From: Nostoc sp. NMS8
GTDB taxonomy: Bacteria > Cyanobacteriota > Cyanobacteriia > Cyanobacteriales > Nostocaceae
DNA length: 40,812 bases
Assembly: GCF_017115045.1 (NCBI RefSeq)
Contig: NZ_JABXKK010000105.1
Coordinates: 94,253 to 135,064 of the forward strand
Direction: 5' to 3'
A model generated the notes under the pieces. The model worked only from the letters and a program-made list of their open reading frames with translations. It did no database searches and was not told where the DNA came from. This document shows positions 7,623 through 15,633 of this stretch, one piece after another. Both the position numbers and the translations under genes were made by a program. How positions within the stretch are numbered: position 1 is the first letter of the stretch; the number at the start of each line of letters is the position of its first letter.

Positions 7623-8666
7623 ATGACAAAGGCATTCCCAAGCATAGCAAGGCGCTTGAAAAATATAGGAATCAAGTTGTTGAAGATGGGAACCTTCCTA
7701 ATAACCCGTTTTATCGAAAACTGGAAACGCTACTTCCTGGGTGACACTGTTGATGTCCGCCCCTCTCCCTCCAATGATATCCGTCCTTTCTTAGGGGGGC
7801 CAGTTCTGAGTTTGGGTGGGGGTGGCCCCGATGTCGATGATGCTATTCAGTGGATGATTAACCAAGTTCGGGGAAGTAGTAACTCCAACAGCAAAGTTAA
7901 TGTTGTAGTTATCCGCACGAGTGGTAATCACGATTACAATCGGCTAATTTATGCCATGAAGGGCGTAAACTTTGTAGAAACTCTTGTGGTTAGCAGTAGA
8001 GAAGAAGCAAACAAATCCGAGATTTTTGAAAAAGTCCGAAATGCTGATGTAGTTTTCTTTGCTGGCGGCGACCAATGTCAGTATATCCGCAACTGGAAAG
8101 ATACCAAGCTTGAAACCGCCGTTAAGTCAGTTTACCTGAAGGGAGGTGGTGTCGGTGGCACTAGTGCGGGTGCAATGATTCAAAGTGATTGTGTCTATGA
8201 TGCTTGCGCTTCTTCCGAAAAAGGCATTGAAACTAGAGACGCACTCGAAGATCCTTACCGAGACATTACTTTTACCTACAACTTTTTTAATTGGAGTAAT
8301 TTGAAGGGAACTATTGTAGACACACACTTTGACAGGCGAGAGAGAATGGGTCGAATTATGACTTTTATTGCCCGTCAAATTAAGGATGGTGTATCTAGCA
8401 GTGTTTTAGGCATAGCGGTTAGCGAAAGTACATCGGTTCTTGTGGATAAAAACGGTTTGGTGAAAGTTATGGGTAGGGGTGCGGCGTATTTTGTACTTGG
8501 CAATCATCAGCCGGAAGTATGCGAACCCCGAAAGCCTTTGACCTTTTCTAATTACAAAATTTGGAAAGTTCGCAGTGGCGACACCTTTAACTTGAGAAAC
8601 AGACCAACCTCTGGGTATTATCTCAGGAGTGTTAAAAGGGGACGGATTGATTCAAATCCTTATTAG
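7623..8666 (+). CDS. Cyanophycinase-like S51 family peptidase
   Basis: A 347-residue protein of the peptidase S51/cyanophycinase superfamily. The core begins near residue 60 with GPVLSLGGGG, followed by VVVIRTSGNHDYN, ADVVFFAGGDQ, the nucleophile elbow GGTSAGAM (Ser181) and the catalytic His region VDTHFDRRERMGR. Cyanophycinases are exopeptidases that cut cyanophycin into beta-Asp-Arg dipeptides; CphB of Synechocystis is about 270 residues, so this one has roughly 55 extra N-terminal residues (basic and hydrophobic, perhaps membrane-associating). A later start at the ATG at 7686 would remove 21 of them. There is no cyanophycin synthetase beside it, so a different beta-aspartyl or dipeptide substrate is possible. 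Its TAG stop is formed by the first bases of a dispersed repeat (8664-8674), so the C terminus may have been altered. Confidence 0.8.
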   Translation: MTKAFPSIARRLKNIGIKLLKMGTFLITRFIENWKRYFLGDTVDVRPSPSNDIRPFLGGPVLSLGGGGPDVDDAIQWMINQVRGSSNSNSKVNVVVIRTSGNHDYNRLIYAMKGVNFVETLVVSSREEANKSEIFEKVRNADVVFFAGGDQCQYIRNWKDTKLETAVKSVYLKGGGVGGTSAGAMIQSDCVYDACASSEKGIETRDALEDPYRDITFTYNFFNWSNLKGTIVDTHFDRRERMGRIMTFIARQIKDGVSSSVLGIAVSESTSVLVDKNGLVKVMGRGAAYFVLGNHQPEVCEPRKPLTFSNYKIWKVRSGDTFNLRNRPTSGYYLRSVKRGRIDSNPY

Positions 8667-8811
8667 ACATCTCCAGAAAAGATTTAGATCCCACAAATTT
8701 GCACCACCTAACCCCCCTTCTCTACGTTCGCGCAGCGTGCCGAACACAGGGAAGGCGGGTTTTAAAGCCTCTCCCCGAAACGGAGAGAGGTTTGGAGAGG
8801 GGATATTCTAA
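8664..8811. repeat. Dispersed repeat beginning TAGACATCTCC plus Nostoc-type palindromic filler
   Basis: Bases 8664-8674 are identical to the left end (33940-33950) and inverted right end (34288-34298) of the element described near 34 kb. What follows here is different: a pyrimidine-rich run, ACGTTCGCGCAGCGTGCCG at 8723-8741, and an inverted pair CCTCTCCCCGAAACGGAGAGAGG at 8769-8791. No opposite end was seen before the next gene. This is probably a solo end or a decayed copy at the 3' edge of the peptidase gene. Confidence 0.5.
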
Positions 8812-8845
8812 AAGTTCCTGGTGAGTTATGATGCTGCTAGTTAGC

Positions 8846-9787
8846 TTAATGTACAAAAGATACCAATTTTTCTAACCATCTCGATGCTTCCTTGTAGGAT
8901 TTAAACTGGCTTTCACTAACACGAAACTCTTTAGTGTGAACCATTCTTTTTCCCTGAACCCACTTTATGCCGTGGTACTTGTGCAGCAATTCGTGATACA
9001 ACACAAACTCAACTACAAACTCAGGTACTTTAGGATCGTCAAGGGTTAAACTCATCACTACTCTATCTCTTGCTGATTCGTAGTGTCCAAATTTACGGTA
9101 AGTGTTAATTCGGCTCCATGCTAGGCGTGGTTTGGCAAGACTTGCCGCGAAATATTCACGATTTACTTTATCAAATAAATCATTTAGGTTATAAAATTTG
9201 CCTTGGGGATTTTCTGCCACTACCTCGGCAATCAAATCAAGCTCTAACAAAATATTGGTGTATTCTCCTGTACTGGCAAATGACCTGATAAGTTGTGTAT
9301 TATCTTGACTTTTGCCCACAAGAGCAGATTCTACTAACGCTTGCAAAACTGCTTTTGGTGCATTGATAAATCCCTCATTAATAATGATATTCGCTACACT
9401 CGCAGACCTTTTACCCTGGTATAGTCCAGCTAAATTAGTTATTTCAATCATTAGCTGGAGTGAGTTTTGACGATGTATATTCAGAAGTTGTTTAGCACTT
9501 TCCAACATACAACCAGTAGCTTTCAGGTGAAGTTGTAGATACTGTTCATCTGTCAAAAATTTAATCCACGAGTAGATTTTACGGGATGAAGGAGTCAGAT
9601 TTGCTGGCGTTGCTTGTTTGCTGGAACATATTGTTTCAATTGTTGCTGCTGTGTTAATTAAAGTTTGATTTAAATGTCGTATTTGGGTGGAATCATAATT
9701 AGAATTTGAGGCTAAATGAAAAATTTTTTGTAGTATATTATTTTGTTGTAGTTTGATGTTTTTTAGACGAATACTCTCAATATTCAT
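8846..9787 (-). CDS. SprT-like / minigluzincin zinc metalloprotease-domain protein
   Basis: A 313-residue protein. The C-terminal third carries a zinc-protease core: FNDLFDKVNREYF-type helix near residue 205, then KPRLAWSR, DPKVPEFVVEFVLYHELLHKYHG with the HELLH metal motif at 265-269, and a downstream HTKEFR (His284) that could supply the third ligand. This order (N-x2-YF, then a strand with W, then HExxH, then H-x3-F) is that of SprT-like metalloproteases, which cleave DNA-bound or other proteins in the cytoplasm. The N-terminal 190 residues are helical and unrecognised; they are not part of normal SprT (about 165 residues). No signal peptide. The gene lies alone on the minus strand, 88 bp downstream of the PLP-enzyme gene, with a MITE-like repeat in that gap. 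Confidence 0.7.
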   Translation of the reverse strand: MNIESIRLKNIKLQQNNILQKIFHLASNSNYDSTQIRHLNQTLINTAATIETICSSKQATPANLTPSSRKIYSWIKFLTDEQYLQLHLKATGCMLESAKQLLNIHRQNSLQLMIEITNLAGLYQGKRSASVANIIINEGFINAPKAVLQALVESALVGKSQDNTQLIRSFASTGEYTNILLELDLIAEVVAENPQGKFYNLNDLFDKVNREYFAASLAKPRLAWSRINTYRKFGHYESARDRVVMSLTLDDPKVPEFVVEFVLYHELLHKYHGIKWVQGKRMVHTKEFRVSESQFKSYKEASRWLEKLVSFVH

Positions 9788-9790
9788 TGA

Positions 9791-9884
9791 TAGCAGTTTT
9801 CTTTTGCATGAAGTACAAAGTTACAGGTTTTGAGGCACGAGGTAGAAACTCTTTATATATGGTTTTTGGCTTAACTAAACTGTA
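9791..9884. repeat. MITE-like element, copy 2 (shorter, overlaps a gene end)
   Basis: Bases 9792-9819 match 1011-1038 exactly over 28 positions; the similarity continues through a GGTTTTGAG segment and a TAGAAACT(G/C)TTTATAT segment. The right end (…AAACTGTA at 9877-9884) is a shorter, weaker version of the copy 1 right end. The minus-strand gene 9875-10813 ends inside it, so its TAG stop comes from the repeat. Confidence 0.6.
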
Positions 9885-10813
9885 TTGCGATCGCTCCATC
9901 GCTCCTCCATACCGATATTACCCTGTAAGCCTCCTGTATGTACCAGCAGCAAGCGATCGCCTCTACAAAAAAATCCCTGCTTTAGTAAATCCATCACTCC
10001 GTAAAACATTTTAGCGGTATATACATAATCAAGGGGTATGCCATGCTCCTGTGTAAACTGCTGGCTGAACAGTCGCAACTCGTTGTTAACCTTTGCATAA
10101 CCGCCAAAATGGTAATCACACACCAATTCCCAGGAAGCTGGAGAACTATATGGTGCGGGTAAACCAGAGGTGAGGTAATTTGTCAATAGACTTTCAATTT
10201 CTTGTGCAAGAAAAGCCCCATTTTTCAGAACGGGAAAAGCGATCGCTTTTTGTCCTTGATGTAAGGAAAGAACAATCCCAGCCAGTGTAGTAGCTGTACC
10301 GCAGGCGACGCATATATAATCAAAGGCGATCGCTTTGCTAACAATCTCTGTGCAGCCGCGCACACCATTTAAATTACTTCCACCTTCGGGAATGATAAAC
10401 ACCTCACCGAAACGTTGTTGCAGATATTCATGTAGCGCTGGTGTATTGCGCTGTCGATACGTCTCCCGATTTAGATACACAAGCTGCATACCCTGCTGTA
10501 CAGCAAAACTCAGTGTAGGATTCAGCGGTAGCCTTTCCTCTCCACGAATTACACCAATGGTACGGAATCCGAACAGATTACCAGCCGCCGCAGTTGCATA
10601 GATGTGATTAGAATAAGCGCCGCCAAAAGTCAGCAGCGTTGTGAAATTTTTCTCCTTAGCCTCTAAAAGGTTGTATTTCAGCTTGAACCACTTATTGCCG
10701 TTAACCCACGGGTGCATCAGATCGAGCCGCAGCACATACAACTCAACACCAGCGTAACGGGCAATTTCGCTGGTGTTGAGTTGTAGAGGAGGAGGAATAA
10801 AGATTAACGACAT
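9875..10813 (-). CDS. PLP-dependent ACC deaminase / D-cysteine desulfhydrase family enzyme
   Basis: A 312-residue fold-type II PLP enzyme. The probable Schiff-base lysine is in GNKWFKLKYN near residue 42; TFGGAYSNHIYATAAAG carries the phosphate- and substrate-side Ser-Asn-His motif of the ACC deaminase/D-cysteine desulfhydrase family. A CGTATTLAGI loop near residue 170 and a HTGGLQGNIG ending complete the signature. Members break down D-cysteine or 1-aminocyclopropane-1-carboxylate; the two activities cannot be separated from this reading. The length is close to the family's. The last few residues (MEERWSDRNTV) look atypical and overlap a MITE-like repeat that provides the stop codon, so the natural C terminus has probably been replaced. 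Transcribed alone, divergently from flv4. Confidence 0.8.
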   Translation of the reverse strand: MSLIFIPPPLQLNTSEIARYAGVELYVLRLDLMHPWVNGNKWFKLKYNLLEAKEKNFTTLLTFGGAYSNHIYATAAAGNLFGFRTIGVIRGEERLPLNPTLSFAVQQGMQLVYLNRETYRQRNTPALHEYLQQRFGEVFIIPEGGSNLNGVRGCTEIVSKAIAFDYICVACGTATTLAGIVLSLHQGQKAIAFPVLKNGAFLAQEIESLLTNYLTSGLPAPYSSPASWELVCDYHFGGYAKVNNELRLFSQQFTQEHGIPLDYVYTAKMFYGVMDLLKQGFFCRGDRLLLVHTGGLQGNIGMEERWSDRNTV

Positions 10814-11031
10814 CTGTCAGCATTCTAACTTAGATTTTACATTCTCTCAGGTTCATCATTGAAGATAAAAGTAATGATAAACATTGAGTAATTCAATGGT
10901 AGATCATCAAAAAAAAGAATAAATCTTTCTGATGATTAGCTTTAGAAATTAGCATTTTACTAATTGAGTATTTCAGGTAATTATAAGAGACATAACACTC
11001 GCTCCAGACAATATTTTTTTGGGGAAAAATT

Positions 11032-12762
11032 ATGGTTGCACTTACACACCTTACTCAAGTTATTCCCAATCCCGGACGTTTGACGATTCAAACTGTTGAA
11101 ATTGCTCCTCAAACCACAGCTATTCGTTGTCTCGACTGGGATAGAGAACGTTTTGATATCGAGTTTGGTTTACGGAATGGGACGACCTATAATTCTTTCT
11201 TAATCCAGGGAGAAAAGATTGCCTTAGTTGACACATCTCACCGCAAGTTTGAGCAGCAATATATTGAGATATTGCTGGGTTTAATAGATCCGGCTAAAAT
11301 AGATTACTTGATTATTAGCCATACAGAACCCGACCACAGTGGCTTAGTAAAAAATATTTTACAATTAGCGCCTGCGATTACTATTGTTGGTGCTAAGGTA
11401 GCTATTCAATTTCTAGAAAGTATGGTTCACCAGCCTTTTAAATCAATGCAGGTGAAAAGTGGAGAGCGATTAGATTTAGGCAACGGACACGAATTAGAAT
11501 TTATCTCTGCACCTAACTTACACTGGCCTGATACAATCTTGACTTATGACCACAAGACTTGCACTCTTTACACTTGTGATGTGTTTGGAATGCACTACTG
11601 TGATGACCATACCTATGATGAAAATATTAGCTTAATAGAGGAGGATTTTAAATATTACTATGAATGTCTCATGGGCCCCAATGCCCGGTCTGTTTTAGCA
11701 GCTTTAAAACGGATTGAAAAGTTAGAAATAGTCACAGTTGCGACCGGACACGGCCCTTTATTACAAAACTATATTTCCGAATGGCTTGGACGGTATCAAA
11801 GCTGGAGTTTAGAACAAGCAAAAACAGAGACATTAGTGGCTCTATTTTATGTTGAAGATTACGGGTATAGCGAGCATTTAATCCGTACTATAGCTCATGG
11901 ATGTGCAAAAACAGGTGCAGCAGTAGAATTGGTAGACCTCAATAGTGCTGAACCTCAAGAAGTTCGAGAATTAGTTGCACAAGCTTCTGGTTTAGTAATT
12001 GGAATGCCAAATCAGTCTTCGGGAGTGGCTCAAGCTGGTTTAAGTACCATTTTAGCTGCTGTTCATAAGAAACAAGCAATTGGTTTATTAGAGTCAGGAG
12101 GAGGAGAAGATGAACCAGTTTATCCCTTACGCAATAAATTTCAAGAATTGGGATTAATTGAAGCCTTTCCACCAATCTTAGTTAAGGAAATTCCTACCCA
12201 AGCAACAGAGCAACTTTGTGATGAAGCGGGTACAGATATGGGTCAATGGTTGAACCGCGATCGCACCATTAAACAGATTAAATCCATCAATACCGAGCTA
12301 GAAAAAGCTTTAGGGCGTATTAGCACAGGATTATACATTATCACCGCCAAAAAAGGAGAAATTCAGAGTGCAATGCTAGCTTCGTGGGTGACACAAGCAA
12401 GTCTTGAGCCTTTAGGAGTGGCGATCGCAGTATCTAAAGATCGGGCAATTGAATCTTTGATGCACGTTGGCGATCGCTTTGTCTTAAATGTTTTAGAAGA
12501 AGGTAAATATCAAGGATTAATGAAACATTTCCTCAAACGTTTTGCTCCTGGTGCAGACCGCTTTGCTGGAGTGAAAACATATCCAGCCACCAATGAATCG
12601 CCCGTTTTAGCTGAAGCTTTAGCTTATATGGAATGTGAAATTACTAGCCGTATGGATTGTGGAGATCATTGGGTAATTTATAGCACAGTCCAAACTGGAA
12701 GAATTGCCAAGTTAAATGCGCTTACTGCCGCCCATCACCGCAAAATGGGCAATCATTACTAA
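11032..12762 (+). CDS. flv4: Flavodiiron protein Flv4 (diflavin flavoprotein with canonical diiron ligands)
   Basis: A 576-residue cyanobacterial flavodiiron protein with three modules: a metallo-beta-lactamase-like diiron domain (about 30-250), a flavodoxin FMN domain (about 265-410) and a C-terminal flavin reductase domain (about 430-576). The diiron ligands are all canonical: HTEPDH at 97-102, His164 in LHWPD, Asp183 in CDVFG and His240 in GHGPLL. In Synechocystis, Flv3 and Flv4 keep these ligands while Flv1 and Flv2 do not. The order here (canonical Flv, Sll0218-like membrane protein, non-canonical Flv) is that of the flv4-sll0218-flv2 operon. There Flv2/Flv4 act as a heterodimer that takes electrons near photosystem II to relieve excitation pressure under low CO2. 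A GGGG ribosome site precedes the ATG. The 218-bp upstream gap has no promoter I can name. Confidence 0.93.
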   Translation: MVALTHLTQVIPNPGRLTIQTVEIAPQTTAIRCLDWDRERFDIEFGLRNGTTYNSFLIQGEKIALVDTSHRKFEQQYIEILLGLIDPAKIDYLIISHTEPDHSGLVKNILQLAPAITIVGAKVAIQFLESMVHQPFKSMQVKSGERLDLGNGHELEFISAPNLHWPDTILTYDHKTCTLYTCDVFGMHYCDDHTYDENISLIEEDFKYYYECLMGPNARSVLAALKRIEKLEIVTVATGHGPLLQNYISEWLGRYQSWSLEQAKTETLVALFYVEDYGYSEHLIRTIAHGCAKTGAAVELVDLNSAEPQEVRELVAQASGLVIGMPNQSSGVAQAGLSTILAAVHKKQAIGLLESGGGEDEPVYPLRNKFQELGLIEAFPPILVKEIPTQATEQLCDEAGTDMGQWLNRDRTIKQIKSINTELEKALGRISTGLYIITAKKGEIQSAMLASWVTQASLEPLGVAIAVSKDRAIESLMHVGDRFVLNVLEEGKYQGLMKHFLKRFAPGADRFAGVKTYPATNESPVLAEALAYMECEITSRMDCGDHWVIYSTVQTGRIAKLNALTAAHHRKMGNHY

Positions 12763-12765
12763 TTA

Positions 12766-12840
12766 GTCATTGGTCATTGGTCATTGGTCATTTGTCATTT
12801 GTCTCCTCTACTCTCCATAGACGCGATGAATCGTCGCGTT
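12766..12840. repeat. Heptamer tandem repeat (5 x GTCATTK) and adjoining hairpin repeat in flv4 spacer
   Basis: Bases 12766-12800 are five tandem copies of a 7-mer (GTCATTG three times, then GTCATTT twice), of the short tandemly repeated repetitive kind common in heterocystous cyanobacteria. Bases 12820-12840 form an imperfect hairpin, ACGCGA-TGAA-TCGTCGCGT. They start 4 bp after the flv4 stop codon and precede the ATG of the membrane-protein gene at 12864, so they would be part of the polycistronic transcript. Confidence 0.75.
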
Positions 12841-12863
12841 TCTACAATACACTCCTAAAAACT

Positions 12864-13376
12864 ATGTATAAATCTGTTGAAAATACCTCACTTAACATGT
12901 ACGAAATCAATCGGGCACGCGTCGTGAGAACCTTGGAATTTATCCAAGATGTGATTGTGATTTGCTTGTGTATTGGTTTATTTAGCTTTATGGTGCTTCA
13001 GGTGAAAGATATGTTTCTTTCCTTGCTTCCACCTCTAGATTTTCATGCTGTTACTGCCGATATTCTCTTTTTACTCATCTTAGTAGAGTTATTCCGACTG
13101 CTGATTATTTACCTACAAGAGCATCGAGTATCTATTGGGGTAGCTGTTGAAGTTTCTATCGTTTCTGCCTTGCGAGAAGTCATTGTTAAAGGTGTTCTAG
13201 AAGCAAGTTGGAGTCAAGTTTTAGCAACTTGCGCCTTTTTATTAGTACTGGGAGTACTACAGTTCCTTCGAGTTTGGCTACCCCCAACCTTTGAAGGTAT
13301 CGATCCGGAACAAGAAATATCTAAACGCTATAGGAATCGAGCCAAGTCTGAATTAATACAAACCAATAGCCATTAA
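12864..13376 (+). CDS. Sll0218-like / PsiE-like membrane protein of the flv4-2 operon
   Basis: A small integral membrane protein, 170 residues from the ATG at 12864; the frame is open further upstream to a TTG at 12777, but that part is made of tandem repeat DNA and is unlikely to be translated. Another ATG at 12897 is possible. Four hydrophobic segments are visible: VIVICLCIGLFSFMVL, TADILFLLILVELFRLLII, an amphipathic SIVSALREVIVKG-containing stretch, and VLATCAFLLVLGVLQFL. The pattern fits the PsiE/phosphate-starvation-inducible E family. In Synechocystis, Sll0218 is encoded between flv4 and flv2, sits in the thylakoid membrane and is linked to photosystem II assembly or stability. The same position here is the main argument for the role. 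The C terminus is basic and cytosolic-looking. Confidence 0.82.
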   Translation: MYKSVENTSLNMYEINRARVVRTLEFIQDVIVICLCIGLFSFMVLQVKDMFLSLLPPLDFHAVTADILFLLILVELFRLLIIYLQEHRVSIGVAVEVSIVSALREVIVKGVLEASWSQVLATCAFLLVLGVLQFLRVWLPPTFEGIDPEQEISKRYRNRAKSELIQTNSH

Positions 13377-13391
13377 GAGTAGGGAGTCAGT

Positions 13392-13415
13392 AGAGACGTG
13401 ATTAATCGCGTCTGT
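13392..13415. repeat. Short hairpin repeat in the sll0218-like/flv2 spacer
   Basis: AGACGTGATT at 13394-13403 pairs with AATCGCGTCT at 13404-13413 with one G-T mismatch and no loop. It resembles the hairpin at 12820-12840 in the previous spacer (both read AGACG.GAT.AATCG.CG), so each spacer of the operon carries a copy of one repeat type. Confidence 0.6.
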
Positions 13416-13465
13416 AGGAAATAGAATCTTCTCCAATGCCCAATGCCCCATTCCCAGAGGTTATA

Positions 13466-15202
13466 ATGTCTGCAAATAGTTTAATTACCAGCCATCCAAG
13501 AGATGTACAAGTTGCTGAAATTGCTAAAAATACTCTGATTTTGCGATCGCGGACTTGGGACAGACTAAAATTTGAGGTGGAGTATTCCCGTCAACGGGGA
13601 ACTACGGCGAATTCTTATCTGATTCAAGCTGATAAAAAGGCTTTAATTGATCCTCCCGGCGAATCTTTTACCGAAATTTACCTTGAGCAACTGGCACAAC
13701 ATCTAGATTTCATCTACCTCGATTACATTGTTCTCAGTCATGTCAACCCCAACCGCAGAGCAACCTTACAAGTATTGCTCTCTCTGGTTCCTCAAGCCAC
13801 GATAATTTGTTCTCGCCCCGCCGCCAATGCTCTCAAAACTGCCTTTCCCGAATTTGAATCACCTATTCAAGCGATGCGATCGCAGGATATTTTAGATTTA
13901 GGACAAGGACACAATCTATCATTTATCACCGTACCAACTCCCCGTTGGGCGGATGGACTTTGTGCTTACGATCCCGCCACAAAAATTCTCTACACAGACA
14001 AACTTTTTGGCGCTCATATTTGCGAAGATACCTTGTTTGATGAAGATTGGAAGGGATTAGATGCAGAACGCCGTTACTATTTTGAATGTCTCCATGCGCC
14101 CCAAGCAAAACAAGTCGAAGCAGCATTAGATAAAATATCAGTTTTGGGAGCTAGATGTTATGCCCCTGCACATGGCCCAATTGTTCGTTACAGCCTGAGT
14201 CGTTTTACTTATGATTACCGTCAATGGTGTCAAGGGCAAAAATCTCAAGAATTAAGTGTTGCTTTGCTTTATGCTTCTGCTTATGGAAATACAGCAATTT
14301 TGGCAAATGCGATCGCTCAAGGTTTGATTCAAAATGGAATTAATGTAGAATCAATTAACTGTGAACTAGCAGACTCGGCAGAAATTACCCGTATTGTTGA
14401 AACCTGTGATGGTTTGATTATCGGTTCACCCACTTTAGGCGGACATGCACCAACTCAAATTCAAACAGCTTTAGGAATAGTCCTCTCGGTGACAGCTAAA
14501 ACTAAGTTAGCAGGGGTGTTTGGTTCTTACGGTTGGAGTGGAGAAGCAATCGATTTAATCGAAAGCAAGCTCAAAGATGCAAATTATCAACTAGGATTTG
14601 AAACAATTCGGGTGCGTTTTAGTCCTACTCCTGAGATTCTCCAGCAGTGTCAAGAAGCAGGCGCTTCCTTTGCCCAAAACTTGAAGAAAACCAAAAAGCT
14701 GCGTACTTCCCACCAGATTGTCACAGAAACCCATGTAGATCGTACAGAACAAGCTGTGGGGCGAATTATTGGTTCTTTATGTGTTGTGACAACTCGTGAT
14801 GAAGAAACTCACAAAGGGGTTTTAACTTCTTGGATATCTCAGGCAACTTTTAACCCACCAGGAATTATGATTGCGATCGCTAACAAGCAAAATGCAGATT
14901 TGATGCATCATCCTGGTGATAAATTTGTGCTGAATATCCTCAAAGAAGGAAAAAATTTGCGACGCTATTTTTCTCGTCATAGCACTTTAGGAGATAATCC
15001 CTTTGCAAATCTTGCCACAAAAACTGCTCTTAATGGTTGTCTGATTCTAAATGAGGCATTAGCTTATTTAGAATGTACGGTGCAAAATCAGCTTGAATGT
15101 GGCGATCGATGGTTAATTTATGCTGTCATCAATCACGGCGAAGTATTGGAAAGTGATGGTATCACTGCTTTAGAGCATCGCAAATCTGGCAGTTATTATT
15201 AA
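13466..15202 (+). CDS. flv2: Flavodiiron protein Flv2 (diflavin flavoprotein, non-canonical metal site)
   Basis: A 578-residue protein from the ATG at 13466, chosen because AGAGG lies 6-10 bases upstream; the ATG at 13436 would add ten residues from repeat-like DNA. It has the same three modules as Flv4: lactamase-like domain, flavodoxin domain (from about 255) and flavin reductase domain (from about 430). The diiron ligands are changed: HVNPNR at 92-97 replaces H-x-E-x-D-H, Arg160 stands where His is expected (PTPRWADG), and Lys179 replaces the bridging Asp (TDKLFG); His236 is kept. Such loss is the hallmark of the Flv1/Flv2 class, which works as the partner of a canonical Flv3/Flv4. Gene order makes Flv2 the likely identity. 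Confidence 0.92.
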   Translation: MSANSLITSHPRDVQVAEIAKNTLILRSRTWDRLKFEVEYSRQRGTTANSYLIQADKKALIDPPGESFTEIYLEQLAQHLDFIYLDYIVLSHVNPNRRATLQVLLSLVPQATIICSRPAANALKTAFPEFESPIQAMRSQDILDLGQGHNLSFITVPTPRWADGLCAYDPATKILYTDKLFGAHICEDTLFDEDWKGLDAERRYYFECLHAPQAKQVEAALDKISVLGARCYAPAHGPIVRYSLSRFTYDYRQWCQGQKSQELSVALLYASAYGNTAILANAIAQGLIQNGINVESINCELADSAEITRIVETCDGLIIGSPTLGGHAPTQIQTALGIVLSVTAKTKLAGVFGSYGWSGEAIDLIESKLKDANYQLGFETIRVRFSPTPEILQQCQEAGASFAQNLKKTKKLRTSHQIVTETHVDRTEQAVGRIIGSLCVVTTRDEETHKGVLTSWISQATFNPPGIMIAIANKQNADLMHHPGDKFVLNILKEGKNLRRYFSRHSTLGDNPFANLATKTALNGCLILNEALAYLECTVQNQLECGDRWLIYAVINHGEVLESDGITALEHRKSGSYY

Positions 15203-15384
15203 TTGACCACTTGCGTAAATCACAAATAATAACCTCACTCCGCCAAAGCATCTCTACCGTCTATATACAAGTCGAATTACCCCCCTTAATTCCCATCTAT
15301 AAAGAGGGAAGATCGCAAATATGCTTCTTTACCCTTTATCCGCTACGATGTACACACAAGTGGTAGCTGCAAGGGTTTTCCTCG

Positions 15385-15430
15385 TTCCCAGTCTCCGACT
15401 GGGAATGCATTCATTGAGTCTCTGACTCAA
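15385..15430. repeat. Two-hairpin dispersed repeat (copy 1, plus orientation)
   Basis: Bases 15385-15405 form a 9-bp perfect stem, TTCCCAGTC / GACTGGGAA, with a 3-nt loop; 15414-15430 form a 7-bp stem, TTGAGTC / GACTCAA, with loop TCT. The unit is preceded by CTCG. An inverted, sequence-diverged copy of the same design lies at 16997-17039. The flanks 15203-15384 and 15431-15633 contain no gene that I can support. Confidence 0.7.
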
Positions 15431-15633
15431 TAGAACTCTTGCATAAATATTTTGTGGTATGATTAAGGGTTGTTTTAATTTCAGTTATTGGCAATTAAAA
15501 TAGTCAGAATTTATCAATTTCTTTGATTAAGTATTATCTAGTGATCAATAACTAAATAAATTGGCAGCAAACATCATTTCAGTAATTAATCAAGGACTGA
15601 AATTATTTAATTTATTTGATTTTTTACACTGAT

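Noticed and set aside
7623..8666. Linking the S51 peptidase to the GMC operon as a fifth gene
   Set aside because: A 364-bp gap with its own hairpins separates them, and no coupling is visible, so shared transcription is not claimed.
8629..8811. 60-codon frame after the cyanophycinase-like gene
   Set aside because: It is made of repeat DNA (pyrimidine run and inverted pair) and is rich in Ser/Pro/Arg as expected of translated repeats.
9787..10014. 75-codon plus-strand frame overlapping the PLP-enzyme gene end
   Set aside because: It begins in the MITE-like repeat and runs antisense to a well-supported gene; the protein has no pattern of its own.
12766..12800. Possible CRISPR-like array
   Set aside because: The units are directly tandem 7-mers without spacers. 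No CRISPR array or cas gene was seen anywhere in the window.
12777..12863. N-terminal extension of the Sll0218-like protein from a TTG
   Set aside because: It is encoded by heptamer and hairpin repeats; the ATG at 12864 (or 12897) starts before the first membrane helix.
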